64,000 bases of DNA, taken from assembly GCA_905221605.1 (NCBI GenBank), contig CAJNDS010002284.1, positions 156,175 through 220,174 of the forward strand. The letters run 5' to 3'. Position 1 is the first letter of the stretch; the number at the start of each line of letters is the position of its first letter. Below, one piece after another: positions 46,817 to 60,320 of the stretch. The position numbers were made by a program, and so were the translations under genes. The notes under the pieces are model-generated. The model saw nothing but the letters and a program-made list of their open reading frames with translations, was not told the origin of the DNA and did not search any database. The DNA comes from Symbiodinium natans (Eukaryota; Sar; Dinophyceae; Suessiales; Symbiodiniaceae).

Positions 46817-49187
46817 GGCTGCCACGGATGAACCTGCCTTGTCCTGGAAAAACCGCAGTGCAAGCCTTGGAAACATGCGTGATGCTCAGCCTACTCCTGA
46901 TGTCTTGCACGTCAGCGTGTAATGAGTGCTGTTCTGACTCTTCTGACAGCCGGCAACAAAAAGCTACAAAGATATCTCTTCGAACCACACGAGCTTCATG
47001 CACTGCAGAGGTTCGCTGCTTCAACGAACCGGCGAGATGCAACTTTTTGCGAAGCTCCAGGCTTACAGTGCCTCTTAGCACGGTGTATTAGCAAATTCGC
47101 TCGTGGGGAAGCCTCCCCTCTCTGAGCTCTCGCCGCGCTCCTGGGCTTGAAAAGGCGCGCCGCTACATGGCTACATGGTGATGATGGAGATATACCAGGT
47201 ATACCTCCTGAAAGCGTGGGAACCAAGCAGCGAAAAAACCCTCCTGATACCATGCACTGCCAAAGTTAGTTACCCCGCTTGATTCACGGTATGGCAACGA
47301 CCTGCGAAAACGGGCCAAACATCCACAACTGACATACTGTGCATTCATGTATATGCTGTATCCACGCAATTCGTCACTACCACACAGAACGAGGTATCTT
47401 AAAATGATGCCGGGCAATATGTCATCGTACAATATCAAACGAAGATGAAATGCTACAACACCGTAAGGTAACAAGTCAGTACGCTAAGGATGAAATGCAG
47501 CAACACTATCTAGTACTAACATGTCTCCAGGCCTGCTATGTCTTGCAAGAATGCAGCAACCTTTTCCGTCTGCGTTTCCTGGAAGCTGACACACAATGGC
47601 TGAATGCGGCTAAGAGCCTAGTGGCCTAGTGTCCTTTTCCCTTCTAAGTCCCCGAGGCCCCCATGCCACGGCAGACTTCCACGGCGCAGAAGGTGCCGTT
47701 GGCGCTCGCTGCCCTTGAGCCTCGGACTGCACGATGCGACAGCAGCAGGAAAAGCACTGCGTCTGGCCGCACTCCAACAAACCGCCCGCTCGAGAACAGT
47801 CTTGGCAGCTAAACATGTGCCCGACGCTTACATTATCTTACATTATCTTACACTCCTGCCCAAAGTGACGAAAGTGACGATGCGATGAGAGCTGACAGTC
47901 CTGGGTCCCGCCCACGGGCGTTGCAATTGCTGGTATTGCTGGCCTTTGGGCGGCCCGGTGGTTCTGAAGCAGGACGGGTGCGCTCGGCTTCAGTCGTCCT
48001 GCCGATACCCCAAGATCGGACTTTCCCGCAGAAGGGAAGCACGCCGTGCGCTCCAGCATGCCTTTCGGGACTTGGAAGCAAGAACAAGGGCCAGCACGTC
48101 CTCCAAATGTCCGGAAGTTTGGTTAAAATGCAAACGCACGATCCATAGTTTCAAGACCCAGGCGAAAAGCTAAGGGAACGTGGCGGACTCGAAAATCTTA
48201 ATGCTGCTCCACACTGCGTCGGGATCCGCCATGTGAGCTGAAGGCTATAAGCGGCGACCGGACAAATGAGGAGGCTCCACAGCGGAGCAACTCGCCCAAT
48301 GAACATGCGACTGAGCCTCACCCTAAACCCTAAATTTTCCCTACATGCTACAACCCCAAACAAGGCATTCTGTGTAACCATCTTCCGAAAGCCGTGCCCG
48401 CAACTCAAGAGCGGCACAACGCAATGCTCTCGTAAAGCAGTGCTTCATCCAGGCCGGGGGCACAGGAGCTCGGTTTCCAGAAGCGTGGGTTATAGCCATG
48501 TCAGGTCTACGGCTTAGATGGCTGAGGGTTTTAGGACTTTAGGGTGTGTTGCTGTAGTCTTGGGGCTCTGAAAATGATTTATGAATAGGTACCCTTACTG
48601 GAACCATAAAGGGAAATTAAGGTTTCCCACCTAGTTCTCATCTTCTGGCAGCTAGCTGGCGCCTTCCTGAAAGCCATCAGACTCCGAGAAGGGCCTTAAG
48701 GGCTCGAAGGCCACGCAGACACCCCTAGGACTCCGAGCCCCTAAGCTGTTTTTGAATCCTTTCAGGCATCTTCAAATTCAACGTGAACTTCGAACCTAGA
48801 GAAGCCAATGCAGCACTCTTGAGCCCAACCCTTTGTTCCGTTTCAAGGCATAAGTGTGACGTAGGTGATAAAGCTTCGAGCCGAGCGGTAACCTTCTGGC
48901 AGCTTGCCGGCCCTTCCTGGAGAAAGCCGGCATCAGACTCCCGACTTTGAAGAAGGCCTCAGGGACAGCGAACCCGGCTTCCAAAAGCCAATTTGCGGTC
49001 CGCAGTCGCCTCTGGCCTTGCGCTTGCCATGCTGTCGCAATTGCCGGCTTAGCTGCTTGCTACAGCTCTTGCTGCCTCGCGAGCACCGGGCAGACTTGCC
49101 CAATGTGCCACTACTGTCGCGTTAAGCTTGGCGCTTCTTCTCGTCTTCTTGCCACCGCCTGAAAATCTCATATGATGCTCCGTGTGG
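46817..49187. other. Host DNA, no supported gene
   Basis: 'acattatctt' is tandemly doubled at about 47829-47848. Related words 'cttctggcagcttgccgg' and 'cttctggcagctagctgg' recur at 48890 and 48643. No domain-bearing frame is visible. Confidence 0.35.
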
Positions 49188-49730
49188 TCATCGTCTTCTA
49201 GTGCGCACACCATCTCGGAGATGTTGGTACAGGGTCCGCTGTGTATGCGCAGCTCCTAGCAGGACGGAGGCCAGCCACCTCCTTTGTACCTGCGCACTAC
49301 ACTCTTGCAGGAGGGTTGCCTGGGTTTCAAACTCTTTCTGGACCGCCGGGCTTGTCAGGATGTTCAACCCGAAACCGAGGATTTCAGGGGTCTTGCCACG
49401 CGCTCGCGACTTCAACTTCTGGCGGCCACAGCATCGACGCTGCAGCTTGCAAGTCCCTGTCACGTCTTGATACGGAAGAAGATGCCTTCGGAGCCGGCGC
49501 TTAGCCCGCATTACCTGCACGTAGCCGTCCGCAGAGTCGGAGAGCGCCCTCGGACCGACATCAAGGACAGCAAGTGGCACGATGCATGCCTTGCCAGAAC
49601 TGAGGCAGAAAATGCAGAAGCTGCAAGAGGCGGCGAGGATGGACAAGGTCCATGGAGCGCGGGACTCGTGAGGAGCCTCGCGAGGAAACAGGACGTGAGG
49701 CGGGACGCTCTCCAAAAGCAGAGCTCCCAT
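49188..49730 (-). CDS. Possible exon, unknown protein
   Basis: The 180-codon frame becomes protein-like from about residue 95: 'GKTPEILGFGLNILTSPAVQ' then 'KEFETQATLLQECSAQVQRR', a helical stretch with sensible charge. The N-terminal part is Cys/Ser-rich and doubtful. No family is recognised. Confidence 0.22.
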   Translation of the reverse strand: MGALLLESVPPHVLFPREAPHESRAPWTLSILAASCSFCIFCLSSGKACIVPLAVLDVGPRALSDSADGYVQVMRAKRRLRRHLLPYQDVTGTCKLQRRCCGRQKLKSRARGKTPEILGFGLNILTSPAVQKEFETQATLLQECSAQVQRRWLASVLLGAAHTQRTLYQHLRDGVRTRRR

Positions 49731-49739
49731 GCCTTTTCA

Positions 49740-51917
49740 AGGCGCCTTCTCAGTGTCTTCCGCATGGAAGCTCCGTGTTTTTGCTGGACCGTACCGGACG
49801 CTGCGGCCGACTTACGAGAAACCTGCCGGTCGGCCAAGGGAGCTCTTTTTTTGCACCGCCCTGTTACAGCCGGTCACCCACGTGGCATTTCCAAGAGAAC
49901 GGAGACCCCTCATGTTCTTCTGCTGTGTGATCCGGATCGTTCATCGTCGTCACCACGGATGATATTTAGCTGACTTCGGCCACTCTGTGCCTCCTTAGCA
50001 GAAGTGCAAGTGACAGATTTTTGGAAAGTGACCTGCCGTCCGGAAAGTTGCAGCGCTGGGCCCCGAGCCCACCCAAGGAGCCAGGCCAGATCTTTAAGGG
50101 TCTTTAGGGCTTAGTTCCGTTTAGGGTTTAGGGGCCGTTTAGGGTTTGGGAGGTGCAGCAGGTGAGGCTTTCAGGGACCAGCGGCCGTCCAAGCTCCCTC
50201 TTGCTGCTGCCTTTTTGGATCCCGTGCGGCGTGGCCGACAGCGGGGCAGCACTGCCTTCTGCCGCCAAAGACAAATCCGAATCTCACATGAAAGTCCCAG
50301 GGGATGCGAAAAGCGGCCATCATCCGCCCCACACCCCGTGACAGACGTAGCTGCAGACAGAGTTGCCTGAGGGACCCAAGCGCAGGTCGGCAGGCGCGAG
50401 AGCGTTCGACGTGGCGAGAGGCCGGAGCTCAGCTGCCTCCTGTGATGGCGCGAGAGTCCATCATGTCCAAGCTGCCCTCCACGCTCTGCACAAGCGCAGC
50501 ATCATGCAGCATCCAAGCCGCTGAGATTCCAGTGGTCAGGTCGGAGAAAGTTTCACCTGCTGCATCGCGACTACCGACCTCCGACGGTTATGTCTTTGCT
50601 ACATGTTGGAGTCTGAGGTGTAAGCCCGAAACCCGATGTTCGAGCCTCAACGACCCTGAACCAAGGATCTTCAAGGCCTCGCACCGACGGCGGCTTCCTC
50701 GCGGCGCTGTTCCTGTGGACAGCCGTCGGCGCCGAAGGCGTGCTCGATGGCTACTTCAGCAAGCTTCGACGAGCGAAAAGACCAAGAGATCTGGGGTCCA
50801 AGACCCCCGAGTCCGCCCAAAGCCGGCCGAGAAGCAGAAAGAAGCAACAAGCAACACTACTCACCAGACAAGCATATGGCTGCCCTGCACTGAGTGCCTC
50901 CAAAAGAGCGCGGAACTCTCGAGAGTGGCGCTGAAAACAGCCTGCGCGCTCGTCCTCACGCCTATCAAACCCAAAACCTGCACAAGCACCAGCACATGCT
51001 CCTGGCAGCTGTGAGCCCCTGCCTTTCTAGATAAAGGCACTAGAAGAGCCGAGGGACAGTCAAACTGTTCACAGACTTCCCGCGTTCAGAGCTTGTGGGA
51101 CGGGTGTTGCGAACGTATGTCGCTGGCGCTTTTGTTGTTGTTTTTTAACACCTGCATGCCACATGATTGAGACCAACCGAGGTGCTTAACCTGCGCCTTT
51201 CGCAAGAGGAATTTATTTTCTGACTGGAAACTCAGCAACCCCCCACAACACCGAAGACCTATAGGCCCTACGAATCCCTACGACAAACCCGGGACAACCG
51301 AAACCAAGCAGCCTCCCGACCATGCGGCTTCAAACACCGCCCCGGCAACACCGCTGCTGGCAAAGGGGCAAGACCACGGGTGCTTGCCGCGTCACCACCA
51401 CGGAAATAGTCATGGAGTCATGGGATATGAGTATCCTGTCATGACGTGGTGCGCATCCGAGCCATCAACACCGGCCGATGTTGCAGCATGTTCACAAGGT
51501 CGCTGCAGGGGCATCCCGCTTAAATTAAGTCCACAGAAGCATGAGAGATGTCCTGTAAACTGTAAGGCCTCCGAGTTGTCGGACTCTCTCTCAGCCGGAA
51601 ACAGCAACCTTCAGAACCTTCAGCCGCCCCCTCCAAAGGTCGCCTTCACTCTTTCAAGGACCCGAGGCCGTCGGGTGTGCAGAAGCTAGTGCTTAAGGTT
51701 TGGGGCTTTGCACGGCTTTGCATGGCTGTGCCCCGGCTTTTTAGGATTCTTAGGGCATCAATCCGAAAGCATGATCCATGGAGCCTTTAGAGTGCACTGC
51801 GGATCTCGCCGAAACCGCGGAGACAGCCTCGCAGGCGGCCTTGGGCCATGGGTAAAAAACGCACGCCTCGAGCTCGATGTCGCAGCTCGGCTCAGCTCCG
51901 ACGGCTAAACGCCGGGC
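49740..51917. other. Host DNA, no supported gene
   Basis: GC-rich sequence with many overlapping frames and a short telomere-like patch near 50110-50150. Nothing recognisable. Confidence 0.35.
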
Positions 51918-54850
51918 GTGGGACTGGGAGTCAACAGAAAGCCCAAGAAAGGCGCAAAAAACTCCAAACCGTTGCAGGAAAGCTCTTTAAAGTTCAAAGG
52001 CCGAAACAAACGAAGGCCCACAAACGATCAAATTGCCGGTGAAATCTCGAGCGGCAGCGTCCAGACGTTAACTCACTTGCTTGCTCACAGATGTGTCGGC
52101 ATTGATGCGGATAGCTCTCGACGCCAGCTCTCGCGCGAACCGGCTTCAGAGATACATCTTGTCACGGCAGCTCTTCAATTTGTGGTCCTTCAGTCAGGGC
52201 ATCATCTGAAGGAGTCCCTCGAAAGTGGGGGCGCGAGGACAGCCCGCATCTACCCTTTAAGGCGGTACGACGGTCACCTTCCAAACCTTCACCTCACACT
52301 GAACTCTCCACACAGACTTCCGGCTTCCGGCCAGAAAAAAGGGGGTCGCGGCCAAGGCCAACAGCGGCTCCGGAACCCAACGCGAAATCTCCGCCACTGC
52401 AAAGCAACTCTGAAGCCCTATGCTGTGCAGCCTCCCGGATTCCCCGAAAGCTGCGGACCCTTCGAGTTGCTTTGCTCTACATGATCTGGCTAGCTTCGGA
52501 TATCTTGAACACCGCGGGGAGCCAGCGGAGGGCTGACAGAGATCAAGAGGGCATACCATTCATACGATGAGGTGTAGGGTTTAAGGTTTGGGGCTCACGT
52601 TGGAATGCTCTTTGAAAGTTCAGAGGCTGCGGGCGATCAGACTTGTAAGCACAAGCAGCTCAAGCATGGCGGGAAGGACCTCAACGTTCAGCTTAAGCAG
52701 GCTTTTGCAGTGACCAAACAAGGCATAGCTGGGCTCAAATCTCGGCCAGGACGGCGTCGTTCGCTTCGGCGTCTATCGCAGAATGCCGCTTCGACCCAGT
52801 ATCGTTGCAAGCAGCTAAGCGGAAGCGGAAGAAAAATCCGAGCAGTCTGAGCCCTGTCATCCCCTTGGCGCGGAACCTCACCAGGAGCGGAGCGCTCCCG
52901 GAGGCCAAGCACCCATTAAAGGAGTCCCTGGCAAAAAGCTGAGAAGCAGCCCAAGCTCTCCTGCTTCCCCAGCTGCTCCAAAACCTGCCTTCAAACACCA
53001 TGAGTTGAGATCGATTCTGAAGTGTGGCTCCTTAAGTCGGAACTGCGCCAAAGCTGGGAGACCACTGGGAGACCACTGCAGCATCCGCCTCGGCGGCAGC
53101 ACGGGACCGCCGGCGGCCTGTGGATGAGGGCCAGGAGGAAAAGTCGGGAGGGAAAGCGGTCATGCAAGAACACTCTCCACCGGCCAATCCCAGGCCACGA
53201 ATTCGACGAAGTCTGCCGACGTCCAGATCTAGCATGTCCAGTTTGCATGGTGGGACGCTCGTCTCGACGGCACCCGTGATCTTAACGAGCTGAGGCAGGC
53301 TGTAGCAGGGAAGCTACTTCATCTTTTGGCGGAGACGGCTTGGGCTAGACGGCTCAACACTGAGCGTGGGACAGGGCTAAGAGGCGCAAAGGCCGAAACA
53401 AACGAAGGCCCACAAGCGATCAAATTGCCGGTGAAGTCTCGAGCGGCAGCGTCCAGACTTTAACTCACTTGCTTGCTCACAGATGTGTCGGCATTGATGC
53501 GGATAGGTCTCGACGCAAGCTCTCGCACGAATCACGGCAGCTCTTCAATTTGTGGTCTTTCAGTCAGGGCATCATCTGAAGGAGTCCCTCGAAAGTGGGG
53601 AAAGTGGGGACGCGAAGAAAGCCCGCATCCCTTTAAAGGCGGCCCGACGGTCACCTTCCAAACCTTCGCCTCACACTGAAAATCTCCACATAGACTTCCG
53701 GCCACAGAAAAAAGGGGGTCGCGGCGAAGGCCAACAGCGGCTCGCCCAACTCGCACCAACACGTCAAAGCCAGCTTCCAAACCTTCACTTCGCACGAGCA
53801 GGTAGACCTCTGGCCAGAAATGAGGGTCGCAGCGCAGGATGGGGACCCAGAGCTCTGAAAAGCTGTGGCTTGGCTCTGCATGGGTTGCTTGGTTTTGGAT
53901 ACCTGGTACACTGCGGGGACCCAGAAATTCGCACAAGATTTCTGGAGCGCATTGCAGCTACAAGCAACCAAGGCTGATCGCGCCAGTCCCACTGCCAACC
54001 GCCACCCTTGCTGCTGGACCTTTCAGATGCACGCAAAGGCCACCCGTCGCAGGCTTGCCTAGTTCCCTAGGGCTTCGGCTTTAGGGTTTCGAGTTTAGGG
54101 TTTAGGGCCTACAGTTTACGACTAAAGTTTATGGGTCTCAGGGTGTGGGACCTGGAGTCAACAGAAAGCCTAAAGAAAGTGCAAAAGATGCTCCAAACCG
54201 GCGCAGAATTTAAGAGGTCAAAGAAAGGTCAAACAGGGCGAAGGTCCAGGAGCCGTCAATTTGCAGGTGAGGTCTCGAGCGGCAGTGTCCGGACGTTAAC
54301 TCACTTTCTGGTTTGCAGATGTGTCGGCTGTGACACGGTTAGGCCTCAAAGCAAGCTCTCACGCCGGCTTCAGCCTTTGATTTATCTGCGACATCGTGTT
54401 GACCCAAAATGTCATTGGCATACGTCGCTGATAAGAATACAAATCATGAAGTTGTGATTGCGTCAATGGCACTGTATGTAACCCAAACAACACAGTGGCA
54501 GACAACACTGTATCGAAACAGCTCGACCTCAGTGTAAGGGACATGTGCTTGTTTGTTAAGCACACGATGGTGTTTCCGAACGTTTGCCTGTCCGCCTTGC
54601 ATGCTGTGTTTGACGGCCCGACAGTCACCTTCCAAACCTGCACTTCACAAGACTTCCAGTCGGGGCAGGCCGACAGCGGCTCCGGAACCATCCTGAACCC
54701 AACTCGCACCAACACGTCAAGGCGACCCTACGGTCGCCTTCCAAGCTTCACTTCGCACGAGCGAGGTAGACTTGCGGCCAAAGAACGGGGTCGCGGCGAA
54801 GGATGGCTCAGGCCAACAGCGACTTAGAAGCCCAGCAGGCTCTGAAAAGC
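51918..54850 (+). repeat. Three diverged copies of a ~500-bp dispersed repeat
   Basis: Shared landmarks in order are 'gagtcaacagaaagcc', 'gatcaaattgccggtga', 'tctcgagcggcagcgtccag', 'cagatgtgtcggc', 'ggtcaccttccaaacc' and 'gggtcgcggc'. Copies lie at about 51918-52390, 53385-53750 and 54146-54850. The third is split by about 220 bp of unrelated sequence (about 54385-54608). The function of the repeat is unknown. Confidence 0.85.
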
Positions 54851-55449
54851 TGTGCTGTGTGCAGCCTTCAGGATCCCCGGGAAGCCGAGGACGGTTCGAG
54901 TTGCGTGGGCCTGGCCCTACAGAATCTGCTTGGCTAAGACAAGATTGCTAGGGTCTAATCCAGCCGCACATAACCCAAAGCAAGTCGCACCAGCCCCACC
55001 CACTGCAACCCTTAAGCGTTGGGACCTCTTCGGTGTAGAGCTAAGGGCCGCAGTTCGCAGGTGCAATGCTTAGTTCCCTCGGCTCTGTTAGCAACGTGGG
55101 CCGCTTCTGTACTCGCAACCGGCTCCCAGCAGATGAAACAGCAGCGCAGCCTCGGGCTTAGAGGTTTTTGAGAGAACAACGGCTCCTCTTGCAAGTCCCA
55201 GATCTTTAGCTTCGAGCTCCGCTCCGTCGCAGACATGTCAAGTTGCATGGGTGCTGCAAAACTGCGCATGTCCCCTCTGTAGGTGTGGGGACACGTCCGC
55301 ACCTGCAATGCGGCACTTTCTGTGTCCGGCCCTTCGCAGCAAGGAACTCCGGAGCGCCGGCACACATAGCCTGCTGCGAGAAGGCTGGAAGGTCGCAACT
55401 CAAGGTGGGGTCCGACCCGTAAGATGCCCTGGATGCTGAGTTCAGTTCA

Positions 55450-55511
55450 TTTAGGGTTTAGGGTTTAGGGTTTAGGGTTTAGGGTTTAGGGCCTAAAGTT
55501 TAGGGTTTAGG
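55450..55511 (+). repeat. Interstitial TTTAGGG tract
   Basis: Five or six perfect TTTAGGG units followed by decayed copies. Confidence 0.9.
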
Positions 55512-57625
55512 CTGCCTGGTCTATTCGCGCCACACGCGCGGACATGCAGCATCGCCTGCCAGAAACCCTCGAAAGTACGCTTGAATGTCCATCTGGAACT
55601 TCCCACGCCCCAAGAAAATATAACAGACCCCTCCAGGCTGCTTGCTACGCCGAAGACGAAGATGCCCTTAGGCAAGAGTGGGAACCTCACTGCCAAGCTC
55701 AGGATCGATGGAGAGGGAGGCGAAGGAGCGAAAGATCCGAAACCATCTCGGGCTCAGGGCAAAGGCAATCAATGAGCCTTAAGGAGAAGCAGTCATCCGG
55801 TAGAACGGCTCAGGTCGCACGTTTGGGACCATTGCTGACAACCCCGATACCCCCAGAACCCCTCTGCCCTGCAACCGGCCTAGACAGGAGTCACCCTGCC
55901 TTCAACGAGCGTTATCGACCTAAAGCGTAGGGCGGACTCCGAGGAGCCGGGGCAACTGCGGAAACTGCGAGCAGCGCGATGTCCTCACGAGACAGCCTGC
56001 TGGCCCGACCGCTGCGACCGCTGCTATCAGGGGCTGCGAGTTTTCTGCCCCGAAAATGCCGAAGATAGAAACAAAGGGCCTCTGCTATTCGAACGGAGCA
56101 TGGGCACGGCTGCAGCATGCCCCGGGATGAGGCGAGAGGCACGCAACCCTGGGCCCCAGAAGTGACGTAGTTGCTGCGGAAGGACTTGGCTTCTAACGCC
56201 ACGAAGAAGAGCAGAATGGGACCGGCAGAAGCGCAAGAAGTACCGGATGTGGCAGCGAAGGTTACAGGACCTTCGTAGCTGGATCAGTCGAGCCTGTACA
56301 GCCTGCACAGTGTAGTATACGATGCTGCGATGTGCGACGGCATCGCATGCGCACCTCGACGTTCCCGGACTTGGCCACAAACCTGGGCATCAGAGCGAGC
56401 GAGCATGCCAGTGGGCCATCCTCGCAGAACAGCGCCGATTCCAAAAGAGGGCTGAACTCCCGAGTGGAGCGGCGCTGAGTGCTGGCCGTGCGCTCGTCCT
56501 CACACTTTTCAGGACTGGGATGCAAGCACAAGGACCAGCACGTCCTCGCGAAGCTTGGGTAGCACCACCTGGTACCACCTGTTTAGGTCGGAGACACCTG
56601 GAAAAAGACCAGTTCATGTTCTCAGGTCCTCGACATAGCTTATGTCAGGATCGCTTGGCATTAATTATTGGGCAGGAAAACTGGTCACAGGGATCTAGGC
56701 ACCGTTGCCTGGCCAGTTAAGAACCGGGGGTGATGCTTGGATGACATTCGCTTTCAGCCATGCGTGATGCAGCGCGCAGTTGCCTTCTTGAAAAAACTGT
56801 TGAGCTTGCAAACATGCAGGGCCCATGATTGTGCGCACAAGTTTGATAAAGATCAACCATGAGCCCTAGCAGTGTGCTCGGTTGCAATGGCTTCGCGTCG
56901 CGCCAGTGTTCACACACCTAGCAGCGAAGCTCACACATGCGCGGCTCAGAATTTGAAGGCACGATGCTGCATATGCCAGCACGCCGAGACCCACCGCGTC
57001 GGCAACGCTCCAGGAAAGCGAGGCCTCACGATGCCGTCGGGCCATCCTCGTGGAACTGTGCTGGCACGGTCAAATTGTCAAATCCCTCCTAGCAACTCGC
57101 GGTGTGACCTTATCGCTACATGGGGCCCCAACCAAGCAAACGGATGGGCGGAAGAAAGCCCCTCGCACTCTTAGGGCCTCAACCTTCGGACAGCTTGGAG
57201 ATGTGACTTTCCGGCTGCTCGGCTGAAGCGACGGCTGCCCGACACAGAGAGTCCGCGACATGGCGAACCGCCAGAGCCCGGGCCCCAAACCGGGCCCAAA
57301 AGCGGAGCTCCAACCTGAGCACGTCACACGACTCTGAAACCGTGGCCAGAGAAGCTGTGTGCACAGCTTGGTTGAATTCTGCGGCTAGGCACCGAATATT
57401 CGCCTCGGCTTCCTGCCGAGAAGCGTTTGGAGCAAGCAGACCCGGATCGGGCCTCCTTCCCCCTTCCCCCTAACCCAGCCCTTCCCCCCACATGCAAAAT
57501 TTCGTGGCGCCCCTCCCCCCTCATGGAACACCCTTGACCCCATTAAACTCCCTGGACCCTTCCTCCCCTTTCCTCCTTTCCTATCCTGGGGCCGGCCCGG
57601 CTGCCGAAGCGGCGCGCGCAAGCGT
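55512..57625. other. Host DNA, only weak exon hints
   Basis: On the minus strand near 56164-56250 a short hydrophobic stretch 'GTSCASAGPILLFFVALEAK' is the only protein-like segment. No model is supported. Confidence 0.3.
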
Positions 57626-57985
57626 TTACAATGTTATCTGCCTGTGTGTGAGTGCATACCTATCACGTAGCTGCACAACCGGGCGGATTTCACAGATATA
57701 TTCTTTAAGAAGGTCCTCGATATAATGTTTGCTTTTGGCTGTCTTGCGACGGTTCGTCACCCATGACTCCCTTGCCCCGGGTGCCTCTGGTACAGCAGGG
57801 CTCGCAGTAAGGGGAAGCTGTTCGCCTCCAGCTGCATCTGCTGCATCTGCTGCATCACCCACATGAACCCGGGATCCTGCAGAGCAGATCCGCGTCAGGC
57901 TCATCATAAAAGCACCGAAGTCTTGCAACTTCAAACGGTTCCTACAGCTATCGGCCGGCATCAAAGCTTGGTCGACATGCAACAC
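57626..57985 (-). CDS. Possible exon, unknown protein
   Basis: The part at 57630-57770 reads 'WVTNRRKTAKSKHYIEDLLK' then 'EYICEIRPVVQLRDRYALTH', a plausible helical charged segment. It is preceded by an Ala-Asp repeat from GCA/TGC triplets near 57835. No family is recognised. Confidence 0.25.
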   Translation of the reverse strand: MLHVDQALMPADSCRNRLKLQDFGAFMMSLTRICSAGSRVHVGDAADAADAAGGEQLPLTASPAVPEAPGARESWVTNRRKTAKSKHYIEDLLKEYICEIRPVVQLRDRYALTHRQITL

Positions 57986-58871
57986 TACGAAAAAGGGCCC
58001 CCATGGTTACTCAGCCACCTGCTACGCTACTACGAAAGCGAAACACAGTTGGAAAGACATGTGGCACGAAAGGATCCACTTCGCAACCCTCTCAGTGTCG
58101 CAAAGTAGAAGAATCAAGAGGCCATGTTGCAGATGCCTTTACTCACTTTGCACACCACTACAAACAAATTCTGGGCTTCCAACGACTTATTGGGAACGGC
58201 TGACCACTTGTTCTGCCGACCTGCTGCGTCTTCGTCATCTCCATCTTGTCAACAAACAACATCTAGGGCCACATTTTCAAGCCTTCGACATCAGAAATGA
58301 GGCTGTATTTCTGTGGTCTCAAGCACCGAAGTTGTGGGCAATGATTGCCGGGTCATGTTTTATGTTCTTTATCCGTTTATGTTCTCAGATAGTAACTTGA
58401 ATAGAAATGGAATCGTTGTCTCCGCTGTCGCGATGCAAACAACTTCAAGACAAGAACTGATGAGCCGAAATCGGTGAAGGCATAAGGAACTACGCTGCAG
58501 CATCGGTGATATTGTACTTAACAAACTACAGCACTGTGCCGTGAACGATCGATGCCGACGGTTGTAAAAGTGCATTTTTGTCGTACGTGGTTGTACGAGA
58601 CTTTCACACGTTGTGGATTCAAAGGGCTTCACGCAAGAATACACTCGAACAAAACTGTATGCATTTTTGTGTAAGGCCTCCGAGGCCTTTTTGGTGTCGG
58701 TTCTCCCGGTGCCCTTTGGGGTCTCTCGTGCCTTTTGGGGCTTCCCAGTGCCTTTTGGGGCCTTGGGACTTTCTTTCCCTACTTAGGATCTGCTTTGGCG
58801 CCTGACAGCCATGCTTTTGCCTGATCTTTTCACTGTGAAGGATGAAGGGTTTTCTAGTTATCCTGGCCTTG

Positions 58872-59028
58872 AGGGTTTAGGGTTTAGGGTTTAGGGTTTA
58901 GGGTTTAGGGTTTAGGGTTTAGGGTTTAGGGCTTAGGGTTTAGGGTTTAGGGTTTCGGGTTTAGGGTTCAGGGTTTAGGGTTTCGGGTTTAGGGTTTAGG
59001 GTTTAGGGTTTAGGGTTTAGGGTTTAGG
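58872..59028 (+). repeat. Interstitial TTTAGGG array with sparse variants
   Basis: About 22 heptamers, mostly TTTAGGG, with occasional GCTTAGGG, TTTCGGG and TTCAGGG. Confidence 0.95.
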
Positions 59029-59879
59029 AGGATCTCCTTTTTGCTTCCTGCTGGCAGCTCCGTCACCAGGCGAGCATGTCTCGTGCCCTGCACTCCCCAC
59101 TTCCCAAAAAGCTTCGGGACATCCTTCGGGATCCTTCGTTCGTGGAGGCATGAAAGAAGCTGAGTTGTCTCGAAGCCCCTCATTACTAGCCCCTTTTTTG
59201 CGCACCCCAGAAACCAGCTTCCAAACACAAACCTTGCAACAGAAAGCCCACAACACCGTAGAGAATCGTGCTGCCCCATCGGATCCTATATCTACTGTAA
59301 GCTAGTCTGTTCGGATGGGCTCTGGGGATGTTCATCTGTTTCAATGTTCATCAACTGCAAAAGCTGCCCCCCCACAGCCTTTTAAAGCCCTGTTCGGTCT
59401 CGCGAGCCCGGAGGATTTCCGATGGTTTTGCAGGGCTCTCTAAGGGGTTCTTTGGGAACTGGGGGGTCCGAAGTGCAACGGACTGGCCATCGTCCCCGAT
59501 AGGGAGCCGTGCAGATAGAGTTGAGACTTGAAACACTTCCAGAATCCTCAAGAATCATTCTCAGCTCTGTTCTCAGAGTGTTGAAAAGGACAGGGCAGGG
59601 ACAGTTCTTGACTGCTCCTGACTCCAATTCTGCTTCTTCTGGGGCCATGAAAAAATGACTTTGGCAGCCCGAACCGATACTCAGAAGTGCTCCAAAACCA
59701 TTCTGGCGACCCGAACCACCCGAAGGCATCGAAAGCCGGTAGACACTGCAGGGCCTAGAGCTGGATCCTGGTACCGGCCTTCCCTTGCGTCGCTTGCGAT
59801 CGATCCGCGGGGGCCTGTGCAGGGTGCTCATGCATCTGCAAGAACAACACAGAAACTTGAGGCCCTTAAAAAGGCCCTT

Positions 59880-60310
59880 GAGAAAACATCTTTTTTGGGG
59901 CGTTCCTGTATGGTTTTGCGGTTGCAAGAACACACGGAGCCACAAGAGCCAAGCCCTCGCCAGGAGCGTGAAAGCCCGAGGCCTGACCCTAATGCTTGGT
60001 AAGCTGCTGAGAGGTCTGTGATATCCGTGGCAAGAATGACCCAAAACATCATTCTCGGCGTCTGAAGATCAGCTTTGGGCATTCCTGTATGGTTTTGGGG
60101 TTGGAAAACCCACATAACCAATAGAACCAAGCACTTGCCAGAAATGAAAAACAAAAGAAAGGAACCGGGCCCCGTTCTGCTGCTTGTAAGGGTGCCCTGA
60201 GGCCCATCTGCTAGGCAGAGACGACACAAAAAACACGATTTTCCGCTTCTGAAAGACCAGTTTTGGGGGGGCATTCCTGTGCAGTTTCGTGGGCTTCCAA
60301 AAAAAACCCA
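59880..60310 (+). repeat. Three diverged ~185-bp tandem units
   Basis: 'gttcctgtatggttttgcgg' (about 59905), 'attcctgtatggttttgggg' (about 60080) and 'attcctgtgcagtttcgtgg' (about 60272) head successive related units. They abut the 3' end of the minus-strand gene at 60321. Confidence 0.6.
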
Positions 60311-60320
60311 CGAAGACCAA

